NCBI GenBank assembly: GCA_016931495.1
Contig: JAFGER010000073.1
Span: 1 to 61,735, forward strand
DNA: 61,735 nucleotides
Source of the DNA: Chlorobiaceae bacterium
GTDB lineage: Bacteria; Bacteroidota; Chlorobiia; Chlorobiales; Chlorobiaceae
Reading direction: 5' to 3'
Shown here: in pieces, positions 54,123 through 61,735 of the stretch
How positions within the stretch are numbered: the first letter of the stretch is position 1
Layout of the letters: every line of letters begins with the position of its first letter
Translations under genes and position numbers: made by a program
Notes under the pieces: model-generated
Databases searched by the model: none
The model's input: the letters and a program-made list of their open reading frames with translations, nothing else
What the model was told of the DNA's origin: nothing

Positions 54123-56633
54123 TCAGTTGTTGGGCTGTCCGAAGGTGAAGGTGAAGCTCCAGCCCTGAGACTTTTTGTCCGGTTCCGAATCTACAGGATC
54201 GAATCCGTAGCCGTAATCGAAGCCAACCTGCCCGATGATTGGCAGATAGAGCCTCAGCCCGATGCCGGCCGATTTTTTCAGGTCGCTGAAATCCACCGAA
54301 GAGGAGTCGGCCCAGAGATTGCCCGCCTCGAAGAAAACAAGGGCATAGATGCTTGCCGAGGGGTTGAGGGTGAGCGGATAGCGGAGTTCCGTTGAGATTT
54401 TGGAGTAGATTTTGCCGCCGTACAGGTCCTCTTCGCCACTGAACTCCTTTCCGAGACTCTGGTCGGGATAGCCTCTCAGAGGGACGGTCGGGAGCGACGA
54501 CATACCGCTTCCACCCATGTAGAAGTAGCTGGTGTACGGGATGAAATCGTTATCGCCGAAGGTGTCGAGATAGCCCTGCTGCGCAGAAATGTTCAGCACC
54601 AGATCCTTCGAGACCGGCAAGTACCAGCTCGTTGTGCCGATCACTTTGTAGAAATCGATCGTGCCGGGCAGGATGCCGCCGGAAAGCTGGGCGGTCAGGA
54701 CGTTCTTGCTGCCGCGCCTCGGATAGATCGGGTTGTCGATGCTGTTGCGGCTGATGGTCTGGGTGATCGAGTACTCTTCAGCCGTTTCGGGCACGTCCGG
54801 CTCGTTGAGGAAGCTCACAAAACCACCCTCGGTGTGCAGGTAGCCGATACGCCAGCTGATGGTGAAATAGTCATCGGGCCAGGTAAGCCGTCGTCCGATG
54901 GTGAAGTTGGCGCCGTACTGCTTGATGGTTTTGGTGTTTTCATCGCTGCCGTCGTCGGTCAGGTCATAGCTCTGCTTGGTCTTGAAGACGTTGAAGCCGA
55001 CTGAGGTGTGGGTGCCGAAGGCCCACGGATCGCTGAACGACAGCGAGAGCGTCCGGTAGTTGTTGGTGCCGAACTGCCATTGCATCGAGAGCTTCTGGCC
55101 ATCGCCGTGAGGCAGCGGGCGGTATGCCGAGGGGTTGAAGATATCGCCCAGCGAGAAGTTGTTGAAGGTCAGTCCCAGGGAGCCCGTGCCTCCGCTTGAT
55201 GCGCTGTAGCCGACGGCGGCGTTGAAGGTGTCGGTTTGCCGCTCGGTGACATTGTAGGTCAGATCGACGGTATCGTTCTGCGGATTCGGCTGGATGTCGG
55301 GCGTCAGGGTTTCCGGATCGAAGTAATTCAGCATCGAGAGTTCCCTGATGCTCCTCACCACCTTTTTCCGGCTGAAGGTCTCTCCCGGTACCGTATAAAG
55401 TTCGCGGCGGATGACGTGATCTTTGGTCTTGGTGTTGCCCTTGATGTTGATGATGTTCAGGGTGAACGGATCGCCTTCGGTCAGGGTGATCACCAGATTG
55501 ACCGTATCGGGTTGTACGACCTGCTCCTCAAGCCGCGCCCTGAATGAGAGGTAGCCCCTGTCCATGTAAAGCGAGGCGACATCGGAGTGGTCCTGGGAGT
55601 AGTTCAGCCGTTCGTTGATCTTTTTGGCGCTGTACTGGTCTCCCTGTCTTATGCCGAAGGTTTCCTCAAGAATGCTGGTCGTGGCAAAGTCCTTGGTGTT
55701 GCCCACCCAGGTGATGGTGCCGATTTTGTACTTCGGCCCCTCATCGATATAAATATCGATGTTCACCCCTTTGTTGTCTTCCGTGTAGGTGAGGGAGTCC
55801 TTGATGACGCGCGCGTCGCGGTAGCCGTTGTCACGATAGAACTCGATCAGCAGGTTTTTGTCCTCATCGAACTTGTCCTTGTCGAGCTTGGGCTGGCCGA
55901 AGATTTTTCTCCACCACGAGTTCTGGGAGGTCTCCTCGAAGACGCCCCGGAGCTTGCCGTCCTTGAAGGCGTTGTTGCCGTGGAAGCGGATTTTTTCGAT
56001 GACCACTTTCGAGCCTTCCTGAACGGTAAAGATGGCCTTGGCCCTGTTGCCGGCTGCCGTTTCGAGGCGGTACTCCACGCCGGCGGTCAGGAAGCCTTTT
56101 GCGGCGTACTGCTTTTCAATTTTGTTGGCCGCGTTGAGCAGCTCCTGTTCACTGATCCTGCTGCCGGTGACAAGCTCCGTGGCCCTGATCAGCTCATTGT
56201 CCTTGTATTTGGTATTGCCCTGGAACTCGATGTTTTCGAGAACCGGATACTCGGTGACCCTGAAGGTCAGCTTGATGCTGTCGCCTCCGAGGTCGGTTTG
56301 CTCAAGCTCTATGTTGCTGAAATACTGAAGATTCCAGAGGTATTGCAGCACGCCGGGAATCTGCTGGCCGGGGATGCTGACCGTATCGCCAGCCTTGATG
56401 GGCAGGCTTTCGAGCAGCTCCTGCTCCTGGATGGTTTGCAGTCCGCTGAACGAAATCTGACGGACGGTCACGGCGCGAATTTTTGGCGACAGCAGCGGTA
56501 CCGAGGTTTCGGAAGCCGGAGCCGGGCCTTTTGCCGCTGTTTTGGCAAAAGCGGTCGATATCGGGCTGTTCAGCAGAACCAGACCGATCAGGAGCGCTGA
56601 CAGCTTGTCTGGCGAAAAGGATGTTGTATTCAT
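54123..56633 (-). CDS. bamA: Outer-membrane protein assembly factor BamA
   Basis: BamA inserts beta-barrel proteins into the outer membrane. The 836-residue protein has a signal sequence (about 1-32), then POTRA domains (about 55-430) with RQISFSGLQTIQEQELLES, NIEFQGNTKYKDNELIRATEL and IINIKGNTKTKDHVIRRELYTVPGE. The C-terminal barrel (about 455-836) contains RGYPDQSLGKEF and ends GWSFTFTFGQPNN, with the terminal aromatic-alternating strand typical of Omp85 proteins. Length and order are normal. uppS lies immediately upstream on the same strand. Confidence 0.94.
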   Translation of the reverse strand: MNTTSFSPDKLSALLIGLVLLNSPISTAFAKTAAKGPAPASETSVPLLSPKIRAVTVRQISFSGLQTIQEQELLESLPIKAGDTVSIPGQQIPGVLQYLWNLQYFSNIELEQTDLGGDSIKLTFRVTEYPVLENIEFQGNTKYKDNELIRATELVTGSRISEQELLNAANKIEKQYAAKGFLTAGVEYRLETAAGNRAKAIFTVQEGSKVVIEKIRFHGNNAFKDGKLRGVFEETSQNSWWRKIFGQPKLDKDKFDEDKNLLIEFYRDNGYRDARVIKDSLTYTEDNKGVNIDIYIDEGPKYKIGTITWVGNTKDFATTSILEETFGIRQGDQYSAKKINERLNYSQDHSDVASLYMDRGYLSFRARLEEQVVQPDTVNLVITLTEGDPFTLNIINIKGNTKTKDHVIRRELYTVPGETFSRKKVVRSIRELSMLNYFDPETLTPDIQPNPQNDTVDLTYNVTERQTDTFNAAVGYSASSGGTGSLGLTFNNFSLGDIFNPSAYRPLPHGDGQKLSMQWQFGTNNYRTLSLSFSDPWAFGTHTSVGFNVFKTKQSYDLTDDGSDENTKTIKQYGANFTIGRRLTWPDDYFTISWRIGYLHTEGGFVSFLNEPDVPETAEEYSITQTISRNSIDNPIYPRRGSKNVLTAQLSGGILPGTIDFYKVIGTTSWYLPVSKDLVLNISAQQGYLDTFGDNDFIPYTSYFYMGGSGMSSLPTVPLRGYPDQSLGKEFSGEEDLYGGKIYSKISTELRYPLTLNPSASIYALVFFEAGNLWADSSSVDFSDLKKSAGIGLRLYLPIIGQVGFDYGYGFDPVDSEPDKKSQGWSFTFTFGQPNN

Positions 56634-56657
56634 GAAAAGCCTGGGTGATTCTATGGG

Positions 56658-57464
56658 TTAGGCCTGGTTGGTGAAGGTTTCGGTTTTGAGCTGCTCGCTG
56701 GTTTTGCCGAACCGGCGCTCGCGTTTCTGATACTCACGGAGTGCGTCGTAGAGCCTGTTGCGGCGGAAATCCGGCCAGTAGGTGTCTGTGAAAAAGATTT
56801 CCGAATAAGCGATCTGCCAGAGCATGAAATTGCTGATGCGGAACTCGCCGCTGGTGCGTATCAGAAGCTCGGGATCGGGGAGCGGCGCGGTTGACAGGTA
56901 CGAGGCGAAAAGGTTTTCGTCGATATGATCGGGATCGAGTCTGCCGGCGGCAACCTGCCCGGCGATGTTCCGGCAGGCGTTGGTGATATCCCACTTGCCG
57001 CTGTAGCTCAGGGCGATGGTCAGGGTCAGCCCATGGTTCTCTCTGGTTTCGTCCATCGTCTCTTCGAGCGTTTTGCGCACGGCGCGGCTGACCAGATTCA
57101 TGTCGCCGATGACCTCGAGCCTGACGTTGTTTTGGCGAAGCTGGGGGGTTTCTTTTTTGAGCACCTTGATGAGCAGTCTCATCAGGGCTGAAATTTCGGT
57201 CTTCGGCCTTCTCCAGTTTTCGATGGAAAAGGTGAAGAGGGTAAGAGCGCGGATGCCGAGCTGGGTGCACGCCTCGACGATGTCACGCACGGAATCAACA
57301 CCGGCAATGTGACCCTCGATCCGCGACTTGCCTTGCTGTTTGGCCCAGCGTCCGTTTCCATCCATGATGATGCCGATGTGCCGGGGAAACACGCAGGATG
57401 CTTTCAGCTCCTCCTGGATCAGAGCGTCTTCAGGATCAATTGTCGATTTGAACCACTGGGGCAT
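56658..57464 (-). CDS. uppS: Undecaprenyl diphosphate synthase (isoprenyl transferase)
   Basis: UppS makes the C55 lipid carrier of peptidoglycan and polysaccharide synthesis by cis-addition of IPP. The 268-residue protein has HIGIIMDGNGRWAKQQGKSRIEGHIAG (about 29-55), LTLFTFSIENWRRPKTEI (about 75-92), ALSYSGKWDITNACRNIAG and DPELLIRTSGEFRISNFMLWQIAYSEIFFTDTYWPDF. It is the producer of the lipid used in the glycan locus, about 35 kb away. It starts 25 bases before bamA. Confidence 0.96.
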   Translation of the reverse strand: MPQWFKSTIDPEDALIQEELKASCVFPRHIGIIMDGNGRWAKQQGKSRIEGHIAGVDSVRDIVEACTQLGIRALTLFTFSIENWRRPKTEISALMRLLIKVLKKETPQLRQNNVRLEVIGDMNLVSRAVRKTLEETMDETRENHGLTLTIALSYSGKWDITNACRNIAGQVAAGRLDPDHIDENLFASYLSTAPLPDPELLIRTSGEFRISNFMLWQIAYSEIFFTDTYWPDFRRNRLYDALREYQKRERRFGKTSEQLKTETFTNQA

Positions 57465-57672
57465 GTAACTGTATAAAAATCGAAGGGTTGATGCTTTTGG
57501 CCGGAAATAGAGCTTTCCAATCTGAACCGTTCATAGGTGACTGTACCCGCAATATCCATGAAATTGAATTATAGACAGTAATTTGTTATTATACAAACTT
57601 CATGGCGGCAGAGCCCCGTGCTCTTCCGGCCGGCAGCCTCTCTGTCCGCAGGAGTTGTTGTCCCGCCGCATC

Positions 57673-59160
57673 ATGCAGATGAACGATCTTCAATTAATCC
57701 AGCCTGAACAGACTGTGCAGTTTCGCCGATATGAGGACCTCAGGTCCAGACTGCTCTCCCGTGAGCTGACCTGCGTGCAGGTTATTGCTGATTATTTACA
57801 GCGTATCGACTCCCGCCGGGACGATAATATTTTTACCGCGGTGTTTCATGACAAGGCGCTCGAACGCGCACGCGAGCTTGACGCCAGGCTTGAGCGCGGC
57901 GAAAAGCCGGGCGTGCTTTTCGGCATGCCGATTGCCATCAAGGACAATATCTCGATAAAGGGCGCGCCTCTCGGCTGCGCCTCGAAGATTCTCGACGGTT
58001 ACGAAAGCGTCTATGATGCCACGGTGATCGAGCGGATGGTGGCCGAGGATGCCATTTTCGTCGGTCGCACCAACATGGACGAGTTCGCGATGGGCAGCTC
58101 CAACGAGAACTCCGCGATCGGCCCGGTGCCCAATCCTTTCGACAAAACCCGCGTGCCCGGCGGCAGCTCCGGCGGCTCGGCGGCGGCGGTCGCCAACGAT
58201 CTCTGCATGGTCGCGCTCGGCTCCGACACCGGCGGCTCGGTTCGCCAGCCGGCAGGCTTCTGCAACATCGTCGGCCTGAAGCCAACCTACGGCCGCATTT
58301 CCCGTTACGGTCTGGTGGCCTTCGCTTCGTCGTTCGACCAGATCGGCCTGCTCGCTGCCAACTGCGACGACGCGGCACTCGTGCTTGGCGTGATTGCCGG
58401 GCAGGACGAGCGCGACGCAACCTCGTCGCATCACGAAGTGCCCGATTATGAGGCTACGATGGATCACGTCTCCCTCGAAGGCCTGCGCGTTGGCGTGCCT
58501 TCCGCTTTTTTCCCGGAAAGCCTGAACGCTGATGTGGCTGGCGTGGTCAAGGCGGGTCTGAAGAAGCTTGAGGAGGCGGGCGCGGAGCTGGTTGAAATCG
58601 ACCTGCCGGAGAGCGATTACGCCATCGCCGCCTACTACATTCTCGTCACCGCCGAAGCCTCCTCGAACCTCGCCCGGTTCGACGGCGCGCGCTACGGCTA
58701 CCGCTCGCCCGACTCGCCCGACCTTTCGAGCATGTACGTCAACTCGCGCACCGAGGGATTCGGCGCGGAGGTCAAGCGCCGCATCATGCTCGGCACCTAC
58801 GTGCTCTCGGCGGGCTATTACGACACCTACTACAAGAAAGCGCAGCAGGTGCGCCGTGTTTTCCAGGACCGGTACCGCGAGGCGTTCGAGAAGGTCGATG
58901 TGATCGCCGGACCCACCTCGCCGTTCCCGCCGTTCGGCATTGGCGACAAGATGGACAACCCGCTCGAAATGTACCTGGCCGACGTTTTCACCGTCCCGGC
59001 CAGCATTGTCGGCATGCCGGCGGTCAACGTGCCGGTCGGCTTCGACAGCCTCGGCCTGCCGGTGGGCGTTCATCTGATCTGCAACTTTTTCGAAGAGGGC
59101 AAGATGCTCGGAATTGCGCGCAATCTCCAGGCATTCTGCCAGACAGCTCCGTCGAACTGA
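57673..59160 (+). CDS. gatA: Glutamyl-tRNA(Gln) amidotransferase subunit A
   Basis: GatA supplies ammonia from glutamine to convert mischarged Glu-tRNA-Gln or Asp-tRNA-Asn. ATG 57673 gives 495 residues; ATG 57679 and GTG 57715 ([15 protein letters not shown]) are alternatives, the last giving the usual length of about 480. The amidase signature is clear: [14 protein letters not shown] (catalytic Lys) and [15 protein letters not shown] with the cis-Ser-Ser pair, then [15 protein letters not shown]. No gatB or gatC is in the window. sucD follows. Confidence 0.95.
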   Translation: MQMNDLQLIQPEQTVQFRRYEDLRSRLLSRELTCVQVIADYLQRIDSRRDDNIFTAVFHDKALERARELDARLERGEKPGVLFGMPIAIKDNISIKGAPLGCASKILDGYESVYDATVIERMVAEDAIFVGRTNMDEFAMGSSNENSAIGPVPNPFDKTRVPGGSSGGSAAAVANDLCMVALGSDTGGSVRQPAGFCNIVGLKPTYGRISRYGLVAFASSFDQIGLLAANCDDAALVLGVIAGQDERDATSSHHEVPDYEATMDHVSLEGLRVGVPSAFFPESLNADVAGVVKAGLKKLEEAGAELVEIDLPESDYAIAAYYILVTAEASSNLARFDGARYGYRSPDSPDLSSMYVNSRTEGFGAEVKRRIMLGTYVLSAGYYDTYYKKAQQVRRVFQDRYREAFEKVDVIAGPTSPFPPFGIGDKMDNPLEMYLADVFTVPASIVGMPAVNVPVGFDSLGLPVGVHLICNFFEEGKMLGIARNLQAFCQTAPSN

Positions 59161-59196
59161 CGGCTATTTTATAACACCACAAACGATTATGAGCTT

Positions 59197-60099
59197 ATGA
59201 GCGTACTGGTCAATAAAGATACCCGTCTGGTCGTGCAGGGAATCACCGGCGGTGAGGGTACCTTCCACACCTCGCAGATTCTCGAATACGGCACCAATGT
59301 TGTCGCTGGAGTCACCCCCGGCAAGGGCGGAATTCTCTACAACGGCAACGAAAAAGACCAATTCTGCCGCCCGGTTCCGGTGTTCGACACCGTCCGCGAG
59401 GCGGTTGAGAAGGCTGAAGCCAACGCTACGGTCATCTTCGTGCCCGCGCCTTTCGCAGCCGACGCCATCATGGAGGCCGCCGCCGCCGGACTGAAGGTCA
59501 TCATCTGCATCACCGAAGGCATTCCGGTCAACGACATGATGAAAGCCTACAGTTTTGTGCAGGAGAAGGGCGCCGTGCTGGTCGGCCCGAACTGCCCCGG
59601 CGTCATCACTCCCGGTGAAGCCAAAGTCGGCATCATGCCCGGCTTCATCCACAAGAAAGGCACCATCGGCGTCGTGTCGCGCAGCGGCACCCTGACCTAC
59701 GAAGCCGTGCACCAGCTCACCGAGGTCGGCCTCGGCCAGTCCACCTGCATCGGCATCGGCGGTGACCCGATCATCGGCACCCGCTTCCTCGACGCCGTCA
59801 AGATGTTCGCCAAGGATGACGAAACCGAAGGCCTCGTCATGATCGGCGAGATCGGAGGCAGCGCCGAAGAGGAGGCCGCCGAGTACATCAAAAAGTACTT
59901 CAAGAAACCGGTCGTCGGCTTCATCGCAGGCCGCACAGCCCCTCCCGGACGCCGCATGGGCCACGCCGGCGCCATCGTCTCGGGCGGTAAAGGCACCGCC
60001 GACGAAAAGATCAAGGCCATGGAAGCCGCCGGCATCCACGTCGTCGAAAACCCCGCCGACCTTGGCATAACTATGCTGAAAGCCCTCGGCAGAGCCTGA
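59197..60099 (+). CDS. sucD: Succinyl-CoA synthetase alpha subunit
   Basis: SucD with SucC interconverts succinyl-CoA and succinate with NTP, in the oxidative or reductive TCA cycle. The 300-residue protein has the CoA-binding N-terminal Rossmann domain ([28 protein letters not shown]) and VTPGKGG. The phosphorylated His is in [16 protein letters not shown] (about 252-267), and [15 protein letters not shown] precedes it. Length is normal. In a green sulfur bacterium it would run in the reductive CO2-fixing direction; that is inference. Confidence 0.96.
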   Translation: MSVLVNKDTRLVVQGITGGEGTFHTSQILEYGTNVVAGVTPGKGGILYNGNEKDQFCRPVPVFDTVREAVEKAEANATVIFVPAPFAADAIMEAAAAGLKVIICITEGIPVNDMMKAYSFVQEKGAVLVGPNCPGVITPGEAKVGIMPGFIHKKGTIGVVSRSGTLTYEAVHQLTEVGLGQSTCIGIGGDPIIGTRFLDAVKMFAKDDETEGLVMIGEIGGSAEEEAAEYIKKYFKKPVVGFIAGRTAPPGRRMGHAGAIVSGGKGTADEKIKAMEAAGIHVVENPADLGITMLKALGRA

Positions 60100-60126
60100 G
60101 ATCAGGACTGACATGATTAACGAAGA

Positions 60127-60162
60127 GGCTGCTCCAGACGCAAAACCGGGGCAGCCTTTTTT
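60127..60162 (+). terminator. Terminator after sucD
   Basis: GGCTGCTCC (60127-60135) and GGGGCAGCC (60148-60156) pair with one G-T, and a T-run (60157-60162) follows. This ends the sucD transcript. Confidence 0.9.
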
Positions 60163-60246
60163 GCGTTGTAGCAATTTTTGGTATCGGCTATTTTCTTGTG
60201 AAGTATAGAGGGCGTATTATATTGTGCTCATTATTGTCATCTTACA

Positions 60247-61653
60247 ATGGAGGTGTCTTTGAGTCCGCGCGTGTTTATTTCTTATAGCTGGTCGTCTCCA
60301 GGACATCAAGCTCGTATTCGCCAATGGGCCGAACAGATGGTGAGTGATGGTGTTGATGTTGTGCTTGATGTTTGGGATCTCAACGAAGGTGACGACAAGT
60401 ACGCGTTCATGGAGAAAATGGTTACGGATGAGTCTGTGACCCACGTATTGGTATTTTCTGATTCAGAGTATGTTACAAAAGCGGATGCCCGTAAAGCAGG
60501 TGTTGGTACCGAATCACAAATCATATCTCGCGAGGTATACGCTAAGGTTCAGCAGAGCAAGTTTATTCCAGTTGTCTGCGAATTTGACGAAACTGGTGAG
60601 CCATGTCTTCCGATTTTTCTGAAATCGCGTATCTGGATTGATTTTTCAAGTCCTGAGGCGGCGAATGATAACTGGGAAAAACTCATTCGTGTTTTGTACG
60701 GAAAGCCTACTTACAATAAGCCATCTCTCGGAAAAGCACCCACTTACATTACAACAACCGACACTGTCCTGGCTAGTCCTGCTGTTACAAAGTTTGTGGC
60801 GCTCAAACAGGCAATTATTCAAGAGAAGCGAGGGCTTAAGCTTTATCGGCAGGATTTTCTTGATGCTTGTTATTCTTATGCGGATGCTTTACGTATTCGG
60901 GAGCGACCTGATGAGATGAACATGGGGGAGCGGGTATTAGAGGACTGTGGTAAGCTCAAGTATGTTCGCGATCATATTGTGGATTGGGTGCTTCTCGAAT
61001 CCGAATTCAATCAATCGGAAGAGTTTGGAGATGCACTGATCGAGATGCTGGAGCAATTGCTTGACCTGAAGTCACGCCCATCTGAGGTCAATTCTTGGAG
61101 CGATGTTTGGTTTGAGGCGCATCGTGTTTTTGTATATGAGACATTTCTTTACATCATCGCTGCTCTCATAAAGACTAGCGCGTTCAGTACCCTTCACCTT
61201 GTTCTTACAAGTCATTATCTTTTACCTGAGACGGAGCGTTATGGGGATAATCATTTTGGAACATTCGGGTTATTCTATGGCCATTCCAATACTCTACAGA
61301 TTCTCGCGCCGGAAGGCCGCCGTCTTAATGCTCCAGCGGCAGAGCTTATAAAGCGGCAAGCGGACCGAGCGGACGTGCCATTTTCGAATGTTATTCAGGC
61401 AGAGTTGCTTGTGCTACTTATGGCGTTTATAACCGATGTTGATCACTGGTATCCTCAAACTCTTCACTATTCATCGTACAACTATAGATTTCCGTTCTTT
61501 ATAAGAGCTGCACAGCATCGCCATTTTCAGAAGCTAGCACAGATCACCGGAATTGATAGTGCAGAACAATTGCGCAAAGCCGTTAAGGAAGGTCATGAGC
61601 GTCTTCAGGTGAAAAGTTGGCATAGCTTCTCGCTGGGGGATTGCACTTTTTGA
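60247..61653 (+). CDS. SEFIR-domain protein with unrecognised C-terminal region
   Basis: This 468-residue protein has an N-terminal SEFIR domain, a TIR relative: PRVFISYSWSSPGHQARIRQWAEQM (about 7-31), VVLDVWDLNEGDDKYAFMEKM, VLVFSDSEYVTKADAR, and IPVVCEFDETGEPCLPIFLKSRIWIDFS (about 117-144). The remaining 300 residues, rich in helices, are not recognised. SEFIR/TIR proteins in bacteria are often antiphage or virulence effectors. TTG at 60259 is an alternative start with a perfect GGAGG five bases upstream. The gene is AT-richer than the core and abuts an IS end, which fits a mobile accessory gene. Confidence 0.75.
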   Translation: MEVSLSPRVFISYSWSSPGHQARIRQWAEQMVSDGVDVVLDVWDLNEGDDKYAFMEKMVTDESVTHVLVFSDSEYVTKADARKAGVGTESQIISREVYAKVQQSKFIPVVCEFDETGEPCLPIFLKSRIWIDFSSPEAANDNWEKLIRVLYGKPTYNKPSLGKAPTYITTTDTVLASPAVTKFVALKQAIIQEKRGLKLYRQDFLDACYSYADALRIRERPDEMNMGERVLEDCGKLKYVRDHIVDWVLLESEFNQSEEFGDALIEMLEQLLDLKSRPSEVNSWSDVWFEAHRVFVYETFLYIIAALIKTSAFSTLHLVLTSHYLLPETERYGDNHFGTFGLFYGHSNTLQILAPEGRRLNAPAAELIKRQADRADVPFSNVIQAELLVLLMAFITDVDHWYPQTLHYSSYNYRFPFFIRAAQHRHFQKLAQITGIDSAEQLRKAVKEGHERLQVKSWHSFSLGDCTF

Positions 61654-61735
61654 GTCTGTAAGATAAAGTGTGTAAACGGTCATAGTTTCCTATCATGTAA
61701 AAAGGAGAACAGCTATGGCCAGAAAGAAAGAGAAA
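61654..61735 (+). mobile_element. Left end of an IS256-family insertion sequence (partial)
   Basis: Just after the SEFIR gene stop, TGTAAGATAAAGTGTGTAAACGG resembles the terminal inverted repeat of IS256-type elements (GATAAAGT...GTGTAAA). About 40 bases further a transposase-like frame begins. The window ends before the right end, so the element boundaries cannot be confirmed. Confidence 0.65.
61715..61735 (+). CDS. Start of a probable IS256-family transposase (partial)
   Basis: ATG at 61715, with AAAAAGGAG ten bases upstream, opens MARKKEK and runs into the window end. This start is typical of IS256-type (mutator) transposases, but seven residues alone are not proof. The IR-like sequence before it supports the call. 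Confidence 0.55.

Overview
The window looks like a chromosomal segment of a green sulfur bacterium (Chlorobi, Chlorobaculum/Chlorobium type). The inference rests on several things. The protein sequences belong to the Bacteroidetes-Chlorobi group: a short omega subunit next to gmk, a 35-residue COX24/mS38-like ribosomal protein gene, and a DUF4834-like small membrane protein. A type II isopentenyl diphosphate isomerase, a PPi-signature phosphofructokinase, Gram-negative envelope genes (lptC, Skp/OmpH, bamA) and high-GC housekeeping genes fit the same picture. The exact species cannot be fixed from the sequence alone.

Region 1 (about 1-21.8 kb) is a surface polysaccharide / lipopolysaccharide locus. 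It holds six GT4 glycosyltransferases, two GT9 heptosyltransferase-like enzymes, two GT2-like enzymes, an MsbA-type flippase, a YrbL-like kinase-fold protein, a TupA-like ATP-grasp protein, a QueC-like PP-loop ATPase paired with an Acetyltransf_6-like protein, two paralogous proteins that resemble GT42 sialyltransferases, and a UDP-glucuronate 4-epimerase-like enzyme. Base composition is a mosaic: the genes at about 0.29-3.9, 7.4-8.1 and 11.5-14.3 kb are strikingly AT-rich, while their neighbours have the GC-rich core composition. This indicates piecemeal acquisition. Intergenic stretches carry inverted and dispersed repeats.

Region 2 (about 22-38 kb) is a core block on the plus strand: CAAX protease, cdsA, ptsN, hisS, a thioredoxin-fold protein, a small membrane protein, then rimP-nusA-infB-rbfA-truB-ribF-rpsO, yicC, gmk, rpoZ, a glyoxalase-like gene and a PPi-type phosphofructokinase. 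It covers phospholipid precursor synthesis, translation initiation and ribosome maturation, transcription elongation, nucleotide supply and glycolysis. A terminator-like hairpin precedes rimP.

Region 3 (about 38-48.5 kb) is mostly on the minus strand: GlmU-like uridyltransferase, panD, lptC, Skp/OmpH, dprA, a polyprenyl synthase and type II IPP isomerase. A LolC/E-type permease runs divergently on the plus strand, followed on the minus strand by an ABC exporter and a phosphohexomutase. This is an envelope and isoprenoid block.

Region 4 (about 48.6-60.1 kb) holds rpsT, ruvA, folC, rho, the COX24-like mini-gene, tRNA-Lys(UUU), tRNA-Leu(GAG), a bifunctional-nuclease family gene, bamA and uppS on the minus strand, gatA and sucD.

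Region 5 (60.2 kb to the end) is accessory: an AT-richer gene for a SEFIR-domain protein with an unrecognised C-terminal part, immediately followed by what looks like the left end of an IS256-family insertion sequence. No CRISPR array or rRNA gene was seen.
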